Source: Mycteria americana (lineage: Eukaryota > Chordata > Aves > Ciconiiformes > Ciconiidae). Taken from it: a DNA stretch of 64,000 nt. A model generated the notes under the pieces. That model was not told the origin of the DNA. It did not search any database and saw nothing but the letters and a program-made list of their open reading frames with translations. The stretch spans positions 25,018,501 to 25,082,500 of the forward strand of contig NC_134373.1 in NCBI RefSeq assembly GCF_035582795.1, given 5' to 3'. Of the stretch, positions 25,382-36,700 are shown one piece after another. The position numbers and the translations under genes are program-made. Position 1 is the stretch's first letter; each line of letters starts with the position of its first letter.

Positions 25382-27596
25382 TGGTGAGTTCACTGGTTCA
25401 CTGGTGAGTGATGTGATGGTTGGAGGCTGTCTTGGGCAGAGCGATCATGAAATGATAGAGTTTTTGATACGTGGAGAAGCGGCGAGGGGGGTCGGCAAAA
25501 CTGCCACCTTAGACTTCCGGAGGGCGGACTTCAGCCTGTTTAGGAGACTGGTCGACAGAGTCCCCTGGGAGGCAGCTCTTATGGGCAAAGGGGTCCAGGA
25601 AGGCTGGACATTCTTTAAGGAGGAAGTCCTAAAGGCACAAGAGCGGGCTGTCCCCAGGTGCCGAAAGACGAGCCGGCGGGGAAGAAGACTGGCCTGGCTG
25701 ACTAGAGAGCTCTGGCTCGAACTGAGGAGAAAGAGGAGAGTCTATGACCTCTGGAAGAAGGGGCGGGCAACTCAGGAGGACTACAGGGGTGTAGCGAGGC
25801 TGTGCAGGGAGAAAACTAGAAGGGCCAAAGCTGAGCTAGAGCTCAGTCTGGCTGCTGCTATAAAAGACAACAAAAAACACTTCTTCAAATACATTAGCAG
25901 CAAAAGGAGAGCTAAGGAGAATCTCCAGCCCCTAGTAGATGTGGGAGGAAACACAGTGACCAAGGATGAGGAAAAGGCTGAGGTACTTAATGCCTTCTTT
26001 GCCTCAGTCTTTATTAGCAGGGCCGAATGTTCTATGGGTACCCAGCCCCTGGAGTTGGAAGATAGGGATGGGGACCAGACTGGAGCCCCCATTATCCAGG
26101 GGGAAATGGTGAGTGACCTGCTGCACCACTTAGACACTCACAAGTCTATGGGGCCTGATGAGATCCACCCGAGAGTGTTGAAGGAGCTGGCAGATGTGCT
26201 CACCAAGCCCCTTTCCATCATTTACCAGCAGTCCTGGCTAACTGGGGAAGTCCCTGCTGACTGGAGATTAGCGAATGTGACACCCATCTTCAAGAAGGGC
26301 CGGAAGGAGGACCCGGGGAACTACAGGCCTGTCAGCCTGACCTCGGTGCCGGGGAAGCTGATGGAGCAGATCATCCTGAGTGCTATCACACGGCATGTAG
26401 AGAATAACCAGGGGATCAGGCCCAGCCAGCATGGGTTCAGGAAAGGCAGGTCCTGCTTGACCAACCTGATCTCCTTCTATGATAAGGTGACCCGCCTAGT
26501 GGATGAGGGGAAGTCTGTGGATGTTGTCTATCTAGACTTCAGTAAAGCCTTTGACACGGTTTCCCACGGCATTCTCCTGGAGAAACTGGCTGCTCATGGC
26601 TTGGACGGGTGTACTCTTCGCTGGGTAAAGAACTGGCTGGACGGCCGGGCCCAGAGAGTGGTGGTGAATGGAGTTTACTCCGGTTGGCGGCCGGTCACAA
26701 GCGGTGTTCCCCAGGGCTCGGTGTTGGGGCCAGTTCTGTTTAACATCTTTATCAATGATCTGGACGAAGGGATCGAGTGCACTCTCAGTAAGTTTGCAGA
26801 CGACACCAAGTTGTGTGGGAGTGTTGATCTGCTGGAGGGTAGGCAGGCTCTGCAGAGGGACCTGGACAGGCTGGATCGATGGGCTGGGGTGAATTGTATG
26901 AGGTTTAACAAGGCCAAGTGCAAGGTCCTGCACTTGGGCCACAGCAACCCCATGCAACGCTACAGGCTTGGGGAAGAGTGGCTGGAAAGCTGCCTGGCAG
27001 AGAAGGACCTGGGGGTGTTGGTTGACAGCCGCCTGAATATGAGCCAGCAGTGTGCCCAGGCGGCCAAGAAGGCCAATGGCATCCTGGCCTGTATCAAAAA
27101 TAGCGTGGCCAGCAGGACTAGGGAAGTGATTGTGCCCCTGTACTCGGCACTGGTGAGGCCGCACCTCGAATACTGTGTTCAGTTTTGGGCCCCCCACTAC
27201 AAGAGGGATATTGAGGTACTGGAGCGCGTACAGAGAAGGGCAACGAAGCTGGTGAAGGGTCTGGAGCAGAAGTCTTATGAGGAGCGGCTGAGGGAGCTGG
27301 GACTGTTTAGCCTGGAGAAAAGGAGGCTGAGGGGAGACCTCATCGCTCTCTACAACTACCTGAAAGGAGGTTGTAGAGAGGTGGGGGTCGGTCTCTTCTC
27401 CCAGGTAACAAGTGAGAGGACAAGAGGAAATGGCCTCAAGTTGCGCCAGGGGAGGTTTAGACTGGATATTAGGAAATTTTTCTTCACCGAGAGGGTTATC
27501 AAGCATTGGAACAGACTGCCCAGGGAAGTGGTTGAGTCGCCATCCCTGGAGGTATTTAAAGGACGTTTGGATGAGGTACTTAGAGACATGGTGTAG
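25374..27596 (+). CDS. CR1 ORF2 fragment: endonuclease C-end plus reverse transcriptase
   Basis: The 740-codon open frame encodes the C-terminal part of CR1 ORF2p, the enzyme that nicks the target and copies its own RNA. The first nine residues are probably flanking DNA, with homology starting near residue 10. Residues 23-26 (SDHE) are the last motif of the APE-type endonuclease. Reverse-transcriptase blocks follow: NVTPIFKKG (301-309), NYRPVSL (316-322), motif A LDFSKAFD (387-394), motif [15 protein letters not shown] (443-456) and motif C FADD (474-477). The catalytic aspartates D388, D476 and D477 are present. The C-terminal part has the usual [16 protein letters not shown] and HWNRLP blocks, here [12 protein letters not shown] (594-605) and HWNRLP (711-716). 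No stop or frameshift breaks the region. The ATG is only the first in the open frame, not a natural start. The copy has no promoter and is unlikely to be expressed as a host protein. Confidence 0.93.
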   Translation: MLTGEFTGSLVSDVMVGGCLGQSDHEMIEFLIRGEAARGVGKTATLDFRRADFSLFRRLVDRVPWEAALMGKGVQEGWTFFKEEVLKAQERAVPRCRKTSRRGRRLAWLTRELWLELRRKRRVYDLWKKGRATQEDYRGVARLCREKTRRAKAELELSLAAAIKDNKKHFFKYISSKRRAKENLQPLVDVGGNTVTKDEEKAEVLNAFFASVFISRAECSMGTQPLELEDRDGDQTGAPIIQGEMVSDLLHHLDTHKSMGPDEIHPRVLKELADVLTKPLSIIYQQSWLTGEVPADWRLANVTPIFKKGRKEDPGNYRPVSLTSVPGKLMEQIILSAITRHVENNQGIRPSQHGFRKGRSCLTNLISFYDKVTRLVDEGKSVDVVYLDFSKAFDTVSHGILLEKLAAHGLDGCTLRWVKNWLDGRAQRVVVNGVYSGWRPVTSGVPQGSVLGPVLFNIFINDLDEGIECTLSKFADDTKLCGSVDLLEGRQALQRDLDRLDRWAGVNCMRFNKAKCKVLHLGHSNPMQRYRLGEEWLESCLAEKDLGVLVDSRLNMSQQCAQAAKKANGILACIKNSVASRTREVIVPLYSALVRPHLEYCVQFWAPHYKRDIEVLERVQRRATKLVKGLEQKSYEERLRELGLFSLEKRRLRGDLIALYNYLKGGCREVGVGLFSQVTSERTRGNGLKLRQGRFRLDIRKFFFTERVIKHWNRLPREVVESPSLEVFKGRLDEVLRDMV

Positions 27597-27690
27597 TGAT
27601 GGTTTTTGGCAGTGTTAGGTTTATGGTTGGACTCGATGATCTTAAAGGTCTTTTCCAACCTATATGATTCTGTGATTCTGTGATTCTGTG
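25398..27690 (+). mobile_element. CR1 LINE retrotransposon, 5'-truncated, coding frame intact
   Basis: A non-LTR retrotransposon of the CR1 family. It enters at the end of the endonuclease domain and runs through reverse transcriptase and the C-terminal region into a short 3' UTR. It ends in three copies of the octamer gattctgt(g) at 27666-27690, the hallmark CR1 3' end. There is no poly(A) tail and no obvious target duplication, both normal for CR1. The whole 5' UTR, ORF1 and most of the endonuclease are missing, so this copy is dead on arrival for autonomous movement. High GC against AT-rich flanks and an unbroken frame point to a fairly recent insertion. It lies about 6 kb upstream of SLC4A10, on the opposite strand. 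Confidence 0.96.
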
Positions 27691-28627
27691 AACAATGTAG
27701 CATTCAGAAGCCAGACTATATGCCTTTGACCTCTGGATCATCCCGTTTTCCACATGATGAAACATGATCGTTCCCTTAATTATTGCACCACAAGGAGAGT
27801 TCCTAATGGGGGCATCTACGGGGCCAGATGATGGTTATTGGGAAAGATGGATGAGGCTGGCTGTGGTTTCATTTGTTTGCAATATGTCAACTTTGCTATT
27901 TGCTAAAGCAAATTTTGCTATATACTAAAGTAAATATTATGAAGTGCACGTACCTACTTTCACCCTTTAAATCCTAATCACATCCTTTGTCTGTCAGTTG
28001 CCTTAGACTATAAGCCCTTCAGCAGGAGGTCTATCAGCCTGTGTAAGAGACCACATTGATGATGTGGCCATATTGTGATCGAGCAAAAGGCACAAAACTT
28101 CAGCCAGAAGCTTTTCCATAGGTATTCATGTAACTATAGAAAGAACTATGCCTTGAGATGTGTACAATTCATGGACAGTAATATTTTGCACATATATCTA
28201 AGACACCAAAACTACCTGTGTCAGTCCCAGGAACAGAAGCACTAAGCCATGACAACTAGACTCATCTGCACCCAAGCCACGTGGGTCCTTGAAGCAGTGC
28301 AGAGTTTGCATGGCGTCATGCCTGAGCTGTTAGATTTGGACACAGAATTTACACAGATATTTGGCTTTGTCTCACCCAGCTAGAAAGGTAAGATTGCATA
28401 TGAAAGGAATACCAGAACAATATTTAGTTATTGGTGTCACAGTCATCACCCCTTCAGGGAATCTCAAGTACGGGCTCTTCTCACCCTTCCTAACACATAC
28501 ACCTAGGATGACTTGCTTCATTTAACTTAGCATGGTCCCAGGCCAGGGTCTCCACTGTTCCAAATCTGATTAGCATGGAATTAACAATGAGATTCACATC
28601 AAAGGCACAGTCAATAGCTTTTGTACC

Positions 28628-29020
28628 CAAGAGTAAACTCGAGATTTCCACACAGTTTCAGCAAAAAAGGTACCCAAATTAACTCTTGCGGTTGAGATCC
28701 AATTCTCAAAAATGCATCAGATATTCAGAGCTAAGCTTTCTTAGTTACAAAACTGAATAAAAGAACTGCCTACACATTTTAAAGTGTCCCCATACTAGAA
28801 ATGTTTGAAGTCTACCTAATTTAGTCATTTATGTCTCTGTGATGCTCTTGCCACCTTCATAATTCAAAAAACAAAAAGCACTCAAAAGGTTGCCAGCAGA
28901 TTTTAGCAGCAGAGTGAACAACTTGACACAATATTCAAAAGCAGACAATGAGAGGACTAGGATTAGTGCAAATTTGTCAGAAAAATATTCCTTTAATAAA
29001 CAGAAACCTTTAAAAGATGG
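28628..29020 (+). repeat. Diverged direct duplication, copy B
   Basis: Partner of 23479-23887, in the same orientation and about 5.1 kb away. Copy B has about 70 extra bases early on (about 28660-28735) and lacks a block found late in copy A. The final matching block is 'aaaaatatt(c/t)ctttaat'. The young CR1 lies between the copies, so they were only about 2.8 kb apart before it inserted. Confidence 0.8.
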
Positions 29021-29847
29021 TTTATTTGCAACCTTCTACTGGTATCATGGATATCATGGAGTTCTTCTAGTAGATGCAATTATTTTCTCCTCCTCTGGGA
29101 GCATACTCTGAGTTACCAAATAAAAATGAACAAACATTAGCTCTTACCATATTTTCTAATCACGCATTCCTTCCAGCCTGAGCGGCCTTCTTGCCATACA
29201 CAAGATTTTTATAACAAATACTTTAGAAATCATATAACATGAGAAGTGTTCATTGTAAGCATGTTTTACTAGTTTGGGAATCTCTAGCTCTCTACTGGCT
29301 TTTCACAAAAATTATATCCACATGTAACACATTACTGACAAAGATGACAGCGTTGGCTTTAAAAGTGCTTCCTATGTTTCAAAATACCATCGTTGTCAGT
29401 TTTGCTGCTCTAACCATTACATACAGGAAAAGCTTTTGCTGTGTCTCAATTTTCTTGCCTGTAAAATAACAATACTGACCTACTAGTGAAATAGAAATAC
29501 ATGTCCTTTTCATTTTTCCACATGCTACATTTCCAGAAAAAATATCTTACCCGAAATCCAGAATCCTGACTGACTTGCAATTTCACAAGACCAGCAGCTG
29601 GTATAAACTGGCACAGCTCCAATACAGTCAAATGGGCTTTATGAGATGGAAGTGCATTCCTTACTGAAGTGGCCAACTCAAATCAAAAATAGGGATTTGA
29701 AAAGAATTTCCACTGAATTGCAATTGCTTTCTTTCATACATAGTGCAACGGTTACTACAAAGTAGTAACTATTCTCTTCGAAGAGAAATAGTTTTCACTT
29801 GAGCTTTTAAATTCTGCAAAAGGAACAAATTCACCCATGTTTGCCAA

Positions 29848-29945
29848 TAGGCAGGTAATTAGGACACAAAGTGAAATCTTTACTGAATTACTGGCCTCAC
29901 TGAAGTCAATGATAACAATTCCTTGGTTTTGTAAGAATTTCACCA
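29848..29945. repeat. Ancient amniote repeat remnant
   Basis: The stretch 'gtgaaatctttactgaatta' followed by 'ctggcctcactgaagtcaat' fits an old amniote repeat type seen by eye. The family is not named. Confidence 0.45.
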
Positions 29946-30197
29946 CATTAGATTTCCCTTAGGAAGACTACACAGTATGTGGTAGAGCCCTGTTTCATTA
30001 TGTTTGAAAATAGTGACAATAATATAAAAATATATTGGGCATCCCAATACACAACTGTTAGTGACATATATCCTGTAAGCTGCAACCATACTTCAAAGCA
30101 TTTGTCCTAAAGCTCAGAACCAAACCAAGCATGTTTGGCCTAACCAACCCCACTGTCTTCCATAATGAAATGGCTGTATTTGCGGGCAAGGGGAGGG

Positions 30198-30785
30198 CAA
30201 GCATTGTACCTTAACATTAGCAAGGCATTCAATGCAGTTCCCCATAGCATCCTTGCAGAGAAACTGGGGAGGTATGCACTGGATGGGTGAACCACAAAGT
30301 CAGTGAGAAGCTGGATGGGCCTTTTGGCCCGAAGACTAGTGGTCAATGGTTCAAAATCTAACTGCAGCCAGCTACAAGTGGTGCCCATCTTCAGTCAGCT
30401 TTGGGGCTGATCCTGTCTAATGCCTCAAGCGTTTAACTTCGATGACCCACATGATGGGACAGAACGAGCCCTCCTGAAGTCCACGGAGAAGCATCCAGCT
30501 GGGGCAAGTGGTTGACACAGTGGAGGACCAGGCAGCCATTCGAGAAGATCTCAGCAAACTGGCAGAGTGGGCTGACAGAAACCTCATGAAGTTTAACAAG
30601 AAGTGCAGAGTCCTGTACCTGGGATGGGTCAACTCTATGGGCTGAATTAGCAAGATCACAGCCAGCAGGGCCAGGGGTGTGACTGTTCCCCTCTGCTCGG
30701 CACTCACAAAGCCACATCTGAAATAACATGGCTCTGGTTTTGGGCCCCCACTACACAGAGGAAGATCAACAGACTGGAGTCTGTT
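30198..30785 (+). mobile_element. Decayed CR1 LINE fragment (reverse transcriptase region)
   Basis: Broken frames on the plus strand translate to pieces of CR1 reverse transcriptase. 'SKAFNAVPHSILAEKL' corresponds to motif A, with the catalytic aspartate block altered. Further on come pieces matching the region after motif C and the 'SALTKPHLK' and 'FWAP' blocks. Several stops and frameshifts interrupt it, and the motif B-C segment is scrambled or partly missing. It is the same orientation as the young CR1 but far older. Open frames on its reverse strand (30417-30842) are artefacts. Confidence 0.85.
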
Positions 30786-33700
30786 CAAATTATATACGTA
30801 CAGCATTGATAGCTTAAATTTCCATGAGCAATCTAGACTCATTTTATAGTTTATAGAGAGAAAAAGGCATTCCTCAGCTATAATTCATCTCACCCTAAGG
30901 TAAACATTTAAGGCGAATCATGATCTAGGCATACCTGTTCCTCTCCAATGACTTCAAAAGGATTTCACACAAATTGCTACAAATTGATACCAATAGCCAC
31001 ATCTGACACATATCTAACACTGTCAGAGTAACCCCCCAAGGTGTCTTGCATTATACCTGAAAAAAGAGAGATCATTTACAGAGTAAATATCAGCATAAAG
31101 TCTGAGCTCCACTTTTTATCCAATTTTGAACAAAATTAAACACACCAACCACAGAACTGAGCTCAAAACTTTTGCTTGGGAAAAGAGGCAAAAATTAAGC
31201 TCAAATACAACTGTACTTTCCTCCTCGAGATGAAAAAATGTAAGATTAAAATTCCAGGTATAAAGAGAAAACTGAGAAGTACTAATATGGCAATATTAGA
31301 GGAATTATTTTTGTAACATTAAACACACAGATAAAATGATTTGTACAAACTCTTACCAGAGCAGTAGAGAACTCTGATAAGCGTTCTCGAAAAATCTTAT
31401 CTGCATGTCTGTGGATCTCTAAGACAGTAACTGGGGGGTTTCTGTATCTCATCTATTTATAGGGTCTTTAAGCTCATTAAAAGATTTTTAAAAAAAGACA
31501 CACAATTTAGTACATGTAATCTCTTTGCCATTTCTGCAAATACCACATTATTTGTAGATTTGTAAGTGTAAGGACACAGATGTAAATCCACTCTCTAGCC
31601 ATTGCATTACGCCCAGCAATGCCTGTACTGTGCTCTAGTCTAAGGAATTGTTGCCTGTTCCTAAAAAACACAGCCAACAGATTGACACAGGCAAAATATG
31701 TTACCACCTGCCCACAGGACCAGAAGCTGCCAAAGCTTCCAGAATTCCTCTAATACTCTCACTGCACCCATGGAAACACATTAGAGTGAAAGTGTGAGGT
31801 TATCAGGATCACCTGAAGCATCAAACATAAATATCACACTGACTGAACTGCACTGCTGGAAACGTACCTTGGGGCACTGCTGCGTAATTTGAAGTTGGCA
31901 TCAGGTTGCATGTCTTGAGAACAGTGATGGACTGATTAAAACCTTGACCAAAATTAGGTCATAAACTGTGCTCAACATCTCGAACAACTTAGACTGTGGG
32001 ACACTAATGTCTAAACTGCCTAAAGGACCAAAGACGGCTTCTCATCTCCCGCGGTTCCCACTCTGACATATCCATATCAAAACAAGACCATTGTACCATC
32101 TCTCCCCCAGTGCCCTGGTTCCCACAAAGAAGAAACTCTGACATGGGGAAGCTGTAGTGTGCTGCAGCTGAGACAAGTAGGACACCAAGAGCACAGGGCT
32201 TGTCCCAGGTACCCCATGAAGCACTCAAAACACAGAGACTGGAAAGTGCGTAGAGGCCAGAGCCTTCTCATGAGAACAAATCGCTCTGCCCTACCCCAGG
32301 AACCAATGGTCATCAGGATAATGCTACAGTTCTCAGCTACAAGAAATTCACATCTCAAATGTCTGGCATCATACCTGGACCACTTTTGTAAAACCTACAT
32401 TTTGCTTGAATTTTGCCGCCTCTTGCTAGATCTAGTAAAAAGATTACAAGTTCAGAAGTATATCCATCTTTTTCCCACCACACTGAGAGAGGTGTTTCCT
32501 CTCCATACAGACTTTGGTTTCTCTCACATCCTCAGGCCAAGCTACAACTACACAACTGGAATATGTTAAGTCACTTGAATTGCGTTCAGGGTTGGCAGGA
32601 AGTTAACCTGCTTAGGGGAAAGAGCACTTTTTTGCATGGCAATGCTCCTAGCATCAGAGATAATTTATATTTTATTAGATTACTTGGTGTTATTTCAGAG
32701 AATATAATTGTGTTTCTATCGTTGCAGCACACACATTCATATCCCAGCCATGCCTAAATTGCTAAGCTATGATAATGCTGGCAGTGGAACTGCAGTAGCA
32801 CCAAGTATGCTGCAAGTTTGTTTAATAGCTGTCCTCCTCTGGAGAAACTGGTAGTACTGGAAGTCTAACTTCCATTTGCCTAATAACAACTATGACAGCC
32901 TAACAGATGTAAGATATGCTGAGCATAACTGACGAGTAAGATCTCACCTCCTTGTAAGATCTTTCAGGAGCTTACCTCGCTGTAAGATCTTTCAGAATGC
33001 TTTGTCTTTTGAGATCATTCAAAAGGAGCAAACAAAATGAAGATCACACCAATGCGTTTCCACACGATTCTGTAAGTCAGCTTCAAAAACTTCAAAAATT
33101 ACTGAAAGAGGGTTTAACAAATTCAGCATGGAAACTTTGCCATTTCCCCATGAGGAGAAAAATTGTAAGGATGTCATGATATGTGATTATTAATATTGTA
33201 TTTAATACTACATTTTGATAACAAAATTTAAATAGATTTTCTAATAAAATGGAAATAGAAAAAGCCTGTATCTCAAAGGGAAATCTAGCCCAAGATATCC
33301 TTGTGAGTACTACTGTCACAAGTTCTGCCATTTCTTTTTAGCTCATGAACAAACCCTCAGGTGAGAGGAGTATATTTTCACCTTAGCTGATTGCTACTGT
33401 TTGTCCAAATCACAAGCATACCATCAATCAGAAAAGAATATAATTTAATGCCTAGAGGTAGTAAAAACCAATTTAATGGAAGACATTTTTCTCTTCCTTG
33501 TGAAACGTCTGTAATAAATTACTCATTTTCCAGGCAGAACTATTCAGGAATGACAACGTATCACCAGGCTGGCTTAAATACGAGAAAACTGTTCACACTG
33601 TGGAACAGTAAATACCTGTTTGGGGATATTACATAGAAGGAAGGTAAAGAAGATTCTCCAGCTAGTAATGAATTTGCAGAATTTGCTGTCAGGAAAGAAA

Positions 33701-36700
33701 AAATTCAGTATCCAAATTTCATCCAAGGAAAGAGCATGTAGAACCTCTGAGACACAAGGGATACTGCCACCATCTATGGTCATTTAAAGCAATCGTGATT
33801 ACATCACAAGTACACCTTGTCCAAATTTGCAAAACATATTTTGCACAGCTTTTGGTAACTGTGCAAAGCAACAAGCCTTAGAGCATAGACCCTTAGAGTC
33901 ATGTGAAAAGGCAATTCCACATTTGTCTGAAACTCCATACACTAGTGAATTACCTGAAGCATGAAATGGAGAGCAACAAGAATATGTTAGTCGTGTAACC
34001 ACAGATGGAGGCCTGACAAGTTCATCAGAACACTTGACACAAAGGTCCTTGCAGTAACTCTCATCTGCCACTGCAGAAGAAGCAAATATCAAAAATATTC
34101 CCCATTTTGAATAGGAACTCAATAACTGTCATGCAATAAGAACATATGAATGAGTTTTTTCCATCATATAAAACTGATCCTGAAACTTTATCTAGAGAGT
34201 AACATTAAAATAGGAACCTTGTCTGGCATCCCTCTAAGATCCAGACCCCCTGTTTAACAGGGGCCATACAGCCAAGATCATTTAGTTAGTTAGTTCTCTC
34301 TTTCATCCCAGCAAAACGCAACAAAACCATACAATCTTTGCAATATATGAATGCAAGGCATCAAGTTATTAACTGTTCGTCTTCCATGGCACTATTATGG
34401 GATGTTTTCAACAGAAAATATATTTGTCACTGGCTGTGCTTATGATACTTGCTAGCTAGTGGCCAGACACTGCAAAAGAGGTGGTCAGCTTGCATAAGGC
34501 CCCTTCCATACTCCTGAATAAGGTTCAGATATGGGAAACAAGCATGAGTCTTATCAAAATTCTGAAGTTTCACCTTCCCATACCTCAGATACAGAGCCAG
34601 TGAGAAAGTTAATGCAAACCACAGAGCTGAAAGACCCTGCAGTAGATTAAAGCTGATTTACCATTCTCTGACAAAAATCAGCTCAGGACACAGTAGCCTT
34701 TTACAATTACAATTCCACCTTAAGCTGTGCTTGGACATGAAGTTAGGGTTTTTCCCCCTCTAAGTGTAGGTAGATCATTATGAAAACTGTTAACTTTTCC
34801 AGGTGATGCCAGACCTTGTCCAGCTGGCTCAGTTTCACTTAACTGGAAGAAGTTCTTACCTGCCTCAAAGTGGTGTGAAGAAGCAAGGCAGTGCTGCAGT
34901 GCAGAGATGAAAGGTGGCAAAAAGTAATGCGTGCCACCTAACTCCCCCCGCTCACTTAAAATCCTTCTGTACCTAACAGCCATCTGCCAGCTGTGAAGAG
35001 AAATAAGGTACTACTACGATTAGTAATGCACAGTCTGATTAGTGCACTTGTACTAAATAAATAGAACATGCCACTTGAATACACAATTCAATGATGGAGG
35101 TAAATTTGATCAAGTAAGGAAAACAGTAAGATGCTGATATCACCATGTGTCCTGTCACTCTCCAGAAACGACTAAAAGCCAAAGCAGATGCTATGGGAAA
35201 CTAATAAATTGATTTAGTGCACCAAGATTAAATAAATTGCAATGGCTGCAGTGTCATAGGAGAAGATGGAAAATAAGTAAGGAGAGGAATGGAAGTGATT
35301 TTTATAGTTAGCTTCATTTGCCTGATGTGTTTGCTGCACCTAAGTCACACTTCGAAACAGGACCACCATGCTATGCCTGAAGTTGGTGGTTTTCCCCAGA
35401 GTTTCACTTTTAAGCACATACTACAGCTACACCTCCAGCATTTCAGGTCAGAGCTGGGAATACGGTCTTGTCCTCAGCACAATGAACGAGGGCAATGTGC
35501 CAAATCTGGCCCAGACTTGAGCTCCAGTAAAAATTGCTAAACACAAAGTGCAGCTGTCTAAGGTCGTCCCAGGTGTTTTGTTCAAGTAAAGCACAGATGA
35601 TCTTGAACTCTTAAGAATACTGAATGTAACATTCGTATCACAAACTAGTCGCAAAAACAGTGTTCCTACAATAAAAGCAAGTATGACTGAGCCATTTTTT
35701 TCAGAGGAAGATTAAAATCGTTTGATCAAACTGTACCTTTTGAATTAAGTAGGAGATGGGTGTCAACTAACTTTGAAATTTTGTACAAAATTTCATCAGA
35801 ACAATGGGGTTTTACAAAATATGAATTATTGCCCACAAATAATTTTTAGAAACGACATCAAGGTTGTTCAATAGCACTTACAGCACTGGACATTTCTCTA
35901 CAGCTTCTCTGAGCTACAAACTGAGAAATTCTTTTGAAGTTCATGTTGATGTAGGACTTCCAGAAGAATGGCTTGCTTTTAATATATTGAACCTGCTTAG
36001 GTAAGAATTAAAGTCAATTAATTTAAAAAAAAAAAAAAGTCAATATCATGGTCAGAAGAATTCTTCAATGGTTCCACAATGATCCCTAGCAAAACTTCAG
36101 ATAAATTCCTCCTCAAAAATAACTGGAGAGGCAACATGTCCAAGATATGTAATGCCTGTTATAGGTTTGCATCTATAAAACCTCTCTTCCCAGCCATACA
36201 AAAACCCTTTCACATGTTATCTAGTAGTTTGCACGCTCCCGAATTAAAGACCCTCTTTTGGAATACCTTGTGTTGTCAGTGACATGGGCTTTAGTGCCAC
36301 TCAGTGTTCAAATGACACAACTGCAGCGAGCTGCTGTACCAGAGCACCCAGTAGCGTGATAGGCAGTGGAACGGTACTTGAATTCGTAGAAAACAGCTGA
36401 ATTTTAGAAGAGAGGATGATGTTGATCCTTCACTTGATCTCATCTTCAGCCTCAATAATTCTGTTTTGGAAAAGCATAAAAGTCACAGTGGGGTTTTCAG
36501 AGGAACTGGGCATTCCGCATAAAATGATACGTGAACTGGTAAACTGTCACAGCCGTAAGAAGTAAAGAAATCACCAGCAGAGAGGAAGGGACAGCGGAAG
36601 AAGTTTGCAGGGCACAGGAGACGAGACAAAGTCAGAGGGAGCAAGAAGAGACGTTCAGCAAGTACATGCAAGTGAGAGAAGGACAAAGTAACACAAAGGG

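Larger units (their letters stand above)
19991..25397. other. Non-coding DNA upstream of SLC4A10
   Basis: No gene is recognised between the SLC4A10 promoter island and the CR1 element. The DNA is AT-rich with short chance open frames only. A weak match to an ancient amniote repeat lies around 20908-21045 (ends 'ggtccagattctg' and 'gctgggtcagcattt'). A G14 run is at 23443-23456, copy A of a local duplication at 23.48-23.89 kb, and an old CR1 tail at 25.1-25.35 kb. The rest shows nothing I can name. Confidence 0.7.
27691..30197. other. Non-coding DNA between two CR1 copies
   Basis: AT-rich with no gene recognised. It includes copy B of the local duplication (28.63-29.02 kb) and a remnant of an ancient amniote repeat (29.85-29.95 kb). 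I see nothing else I can name. Confidence 0.7.

Noticed and set aside
26532..27506. 324-codon minus-strand frame inside the CR1
   Set aside because: Antisense shadow of the CR1 reverse-transcriptase frame.
32159..32569. 136-codon plus-strand frame
   Set aside because: No domain signature or conserved-looking segment; length compatible with chance.
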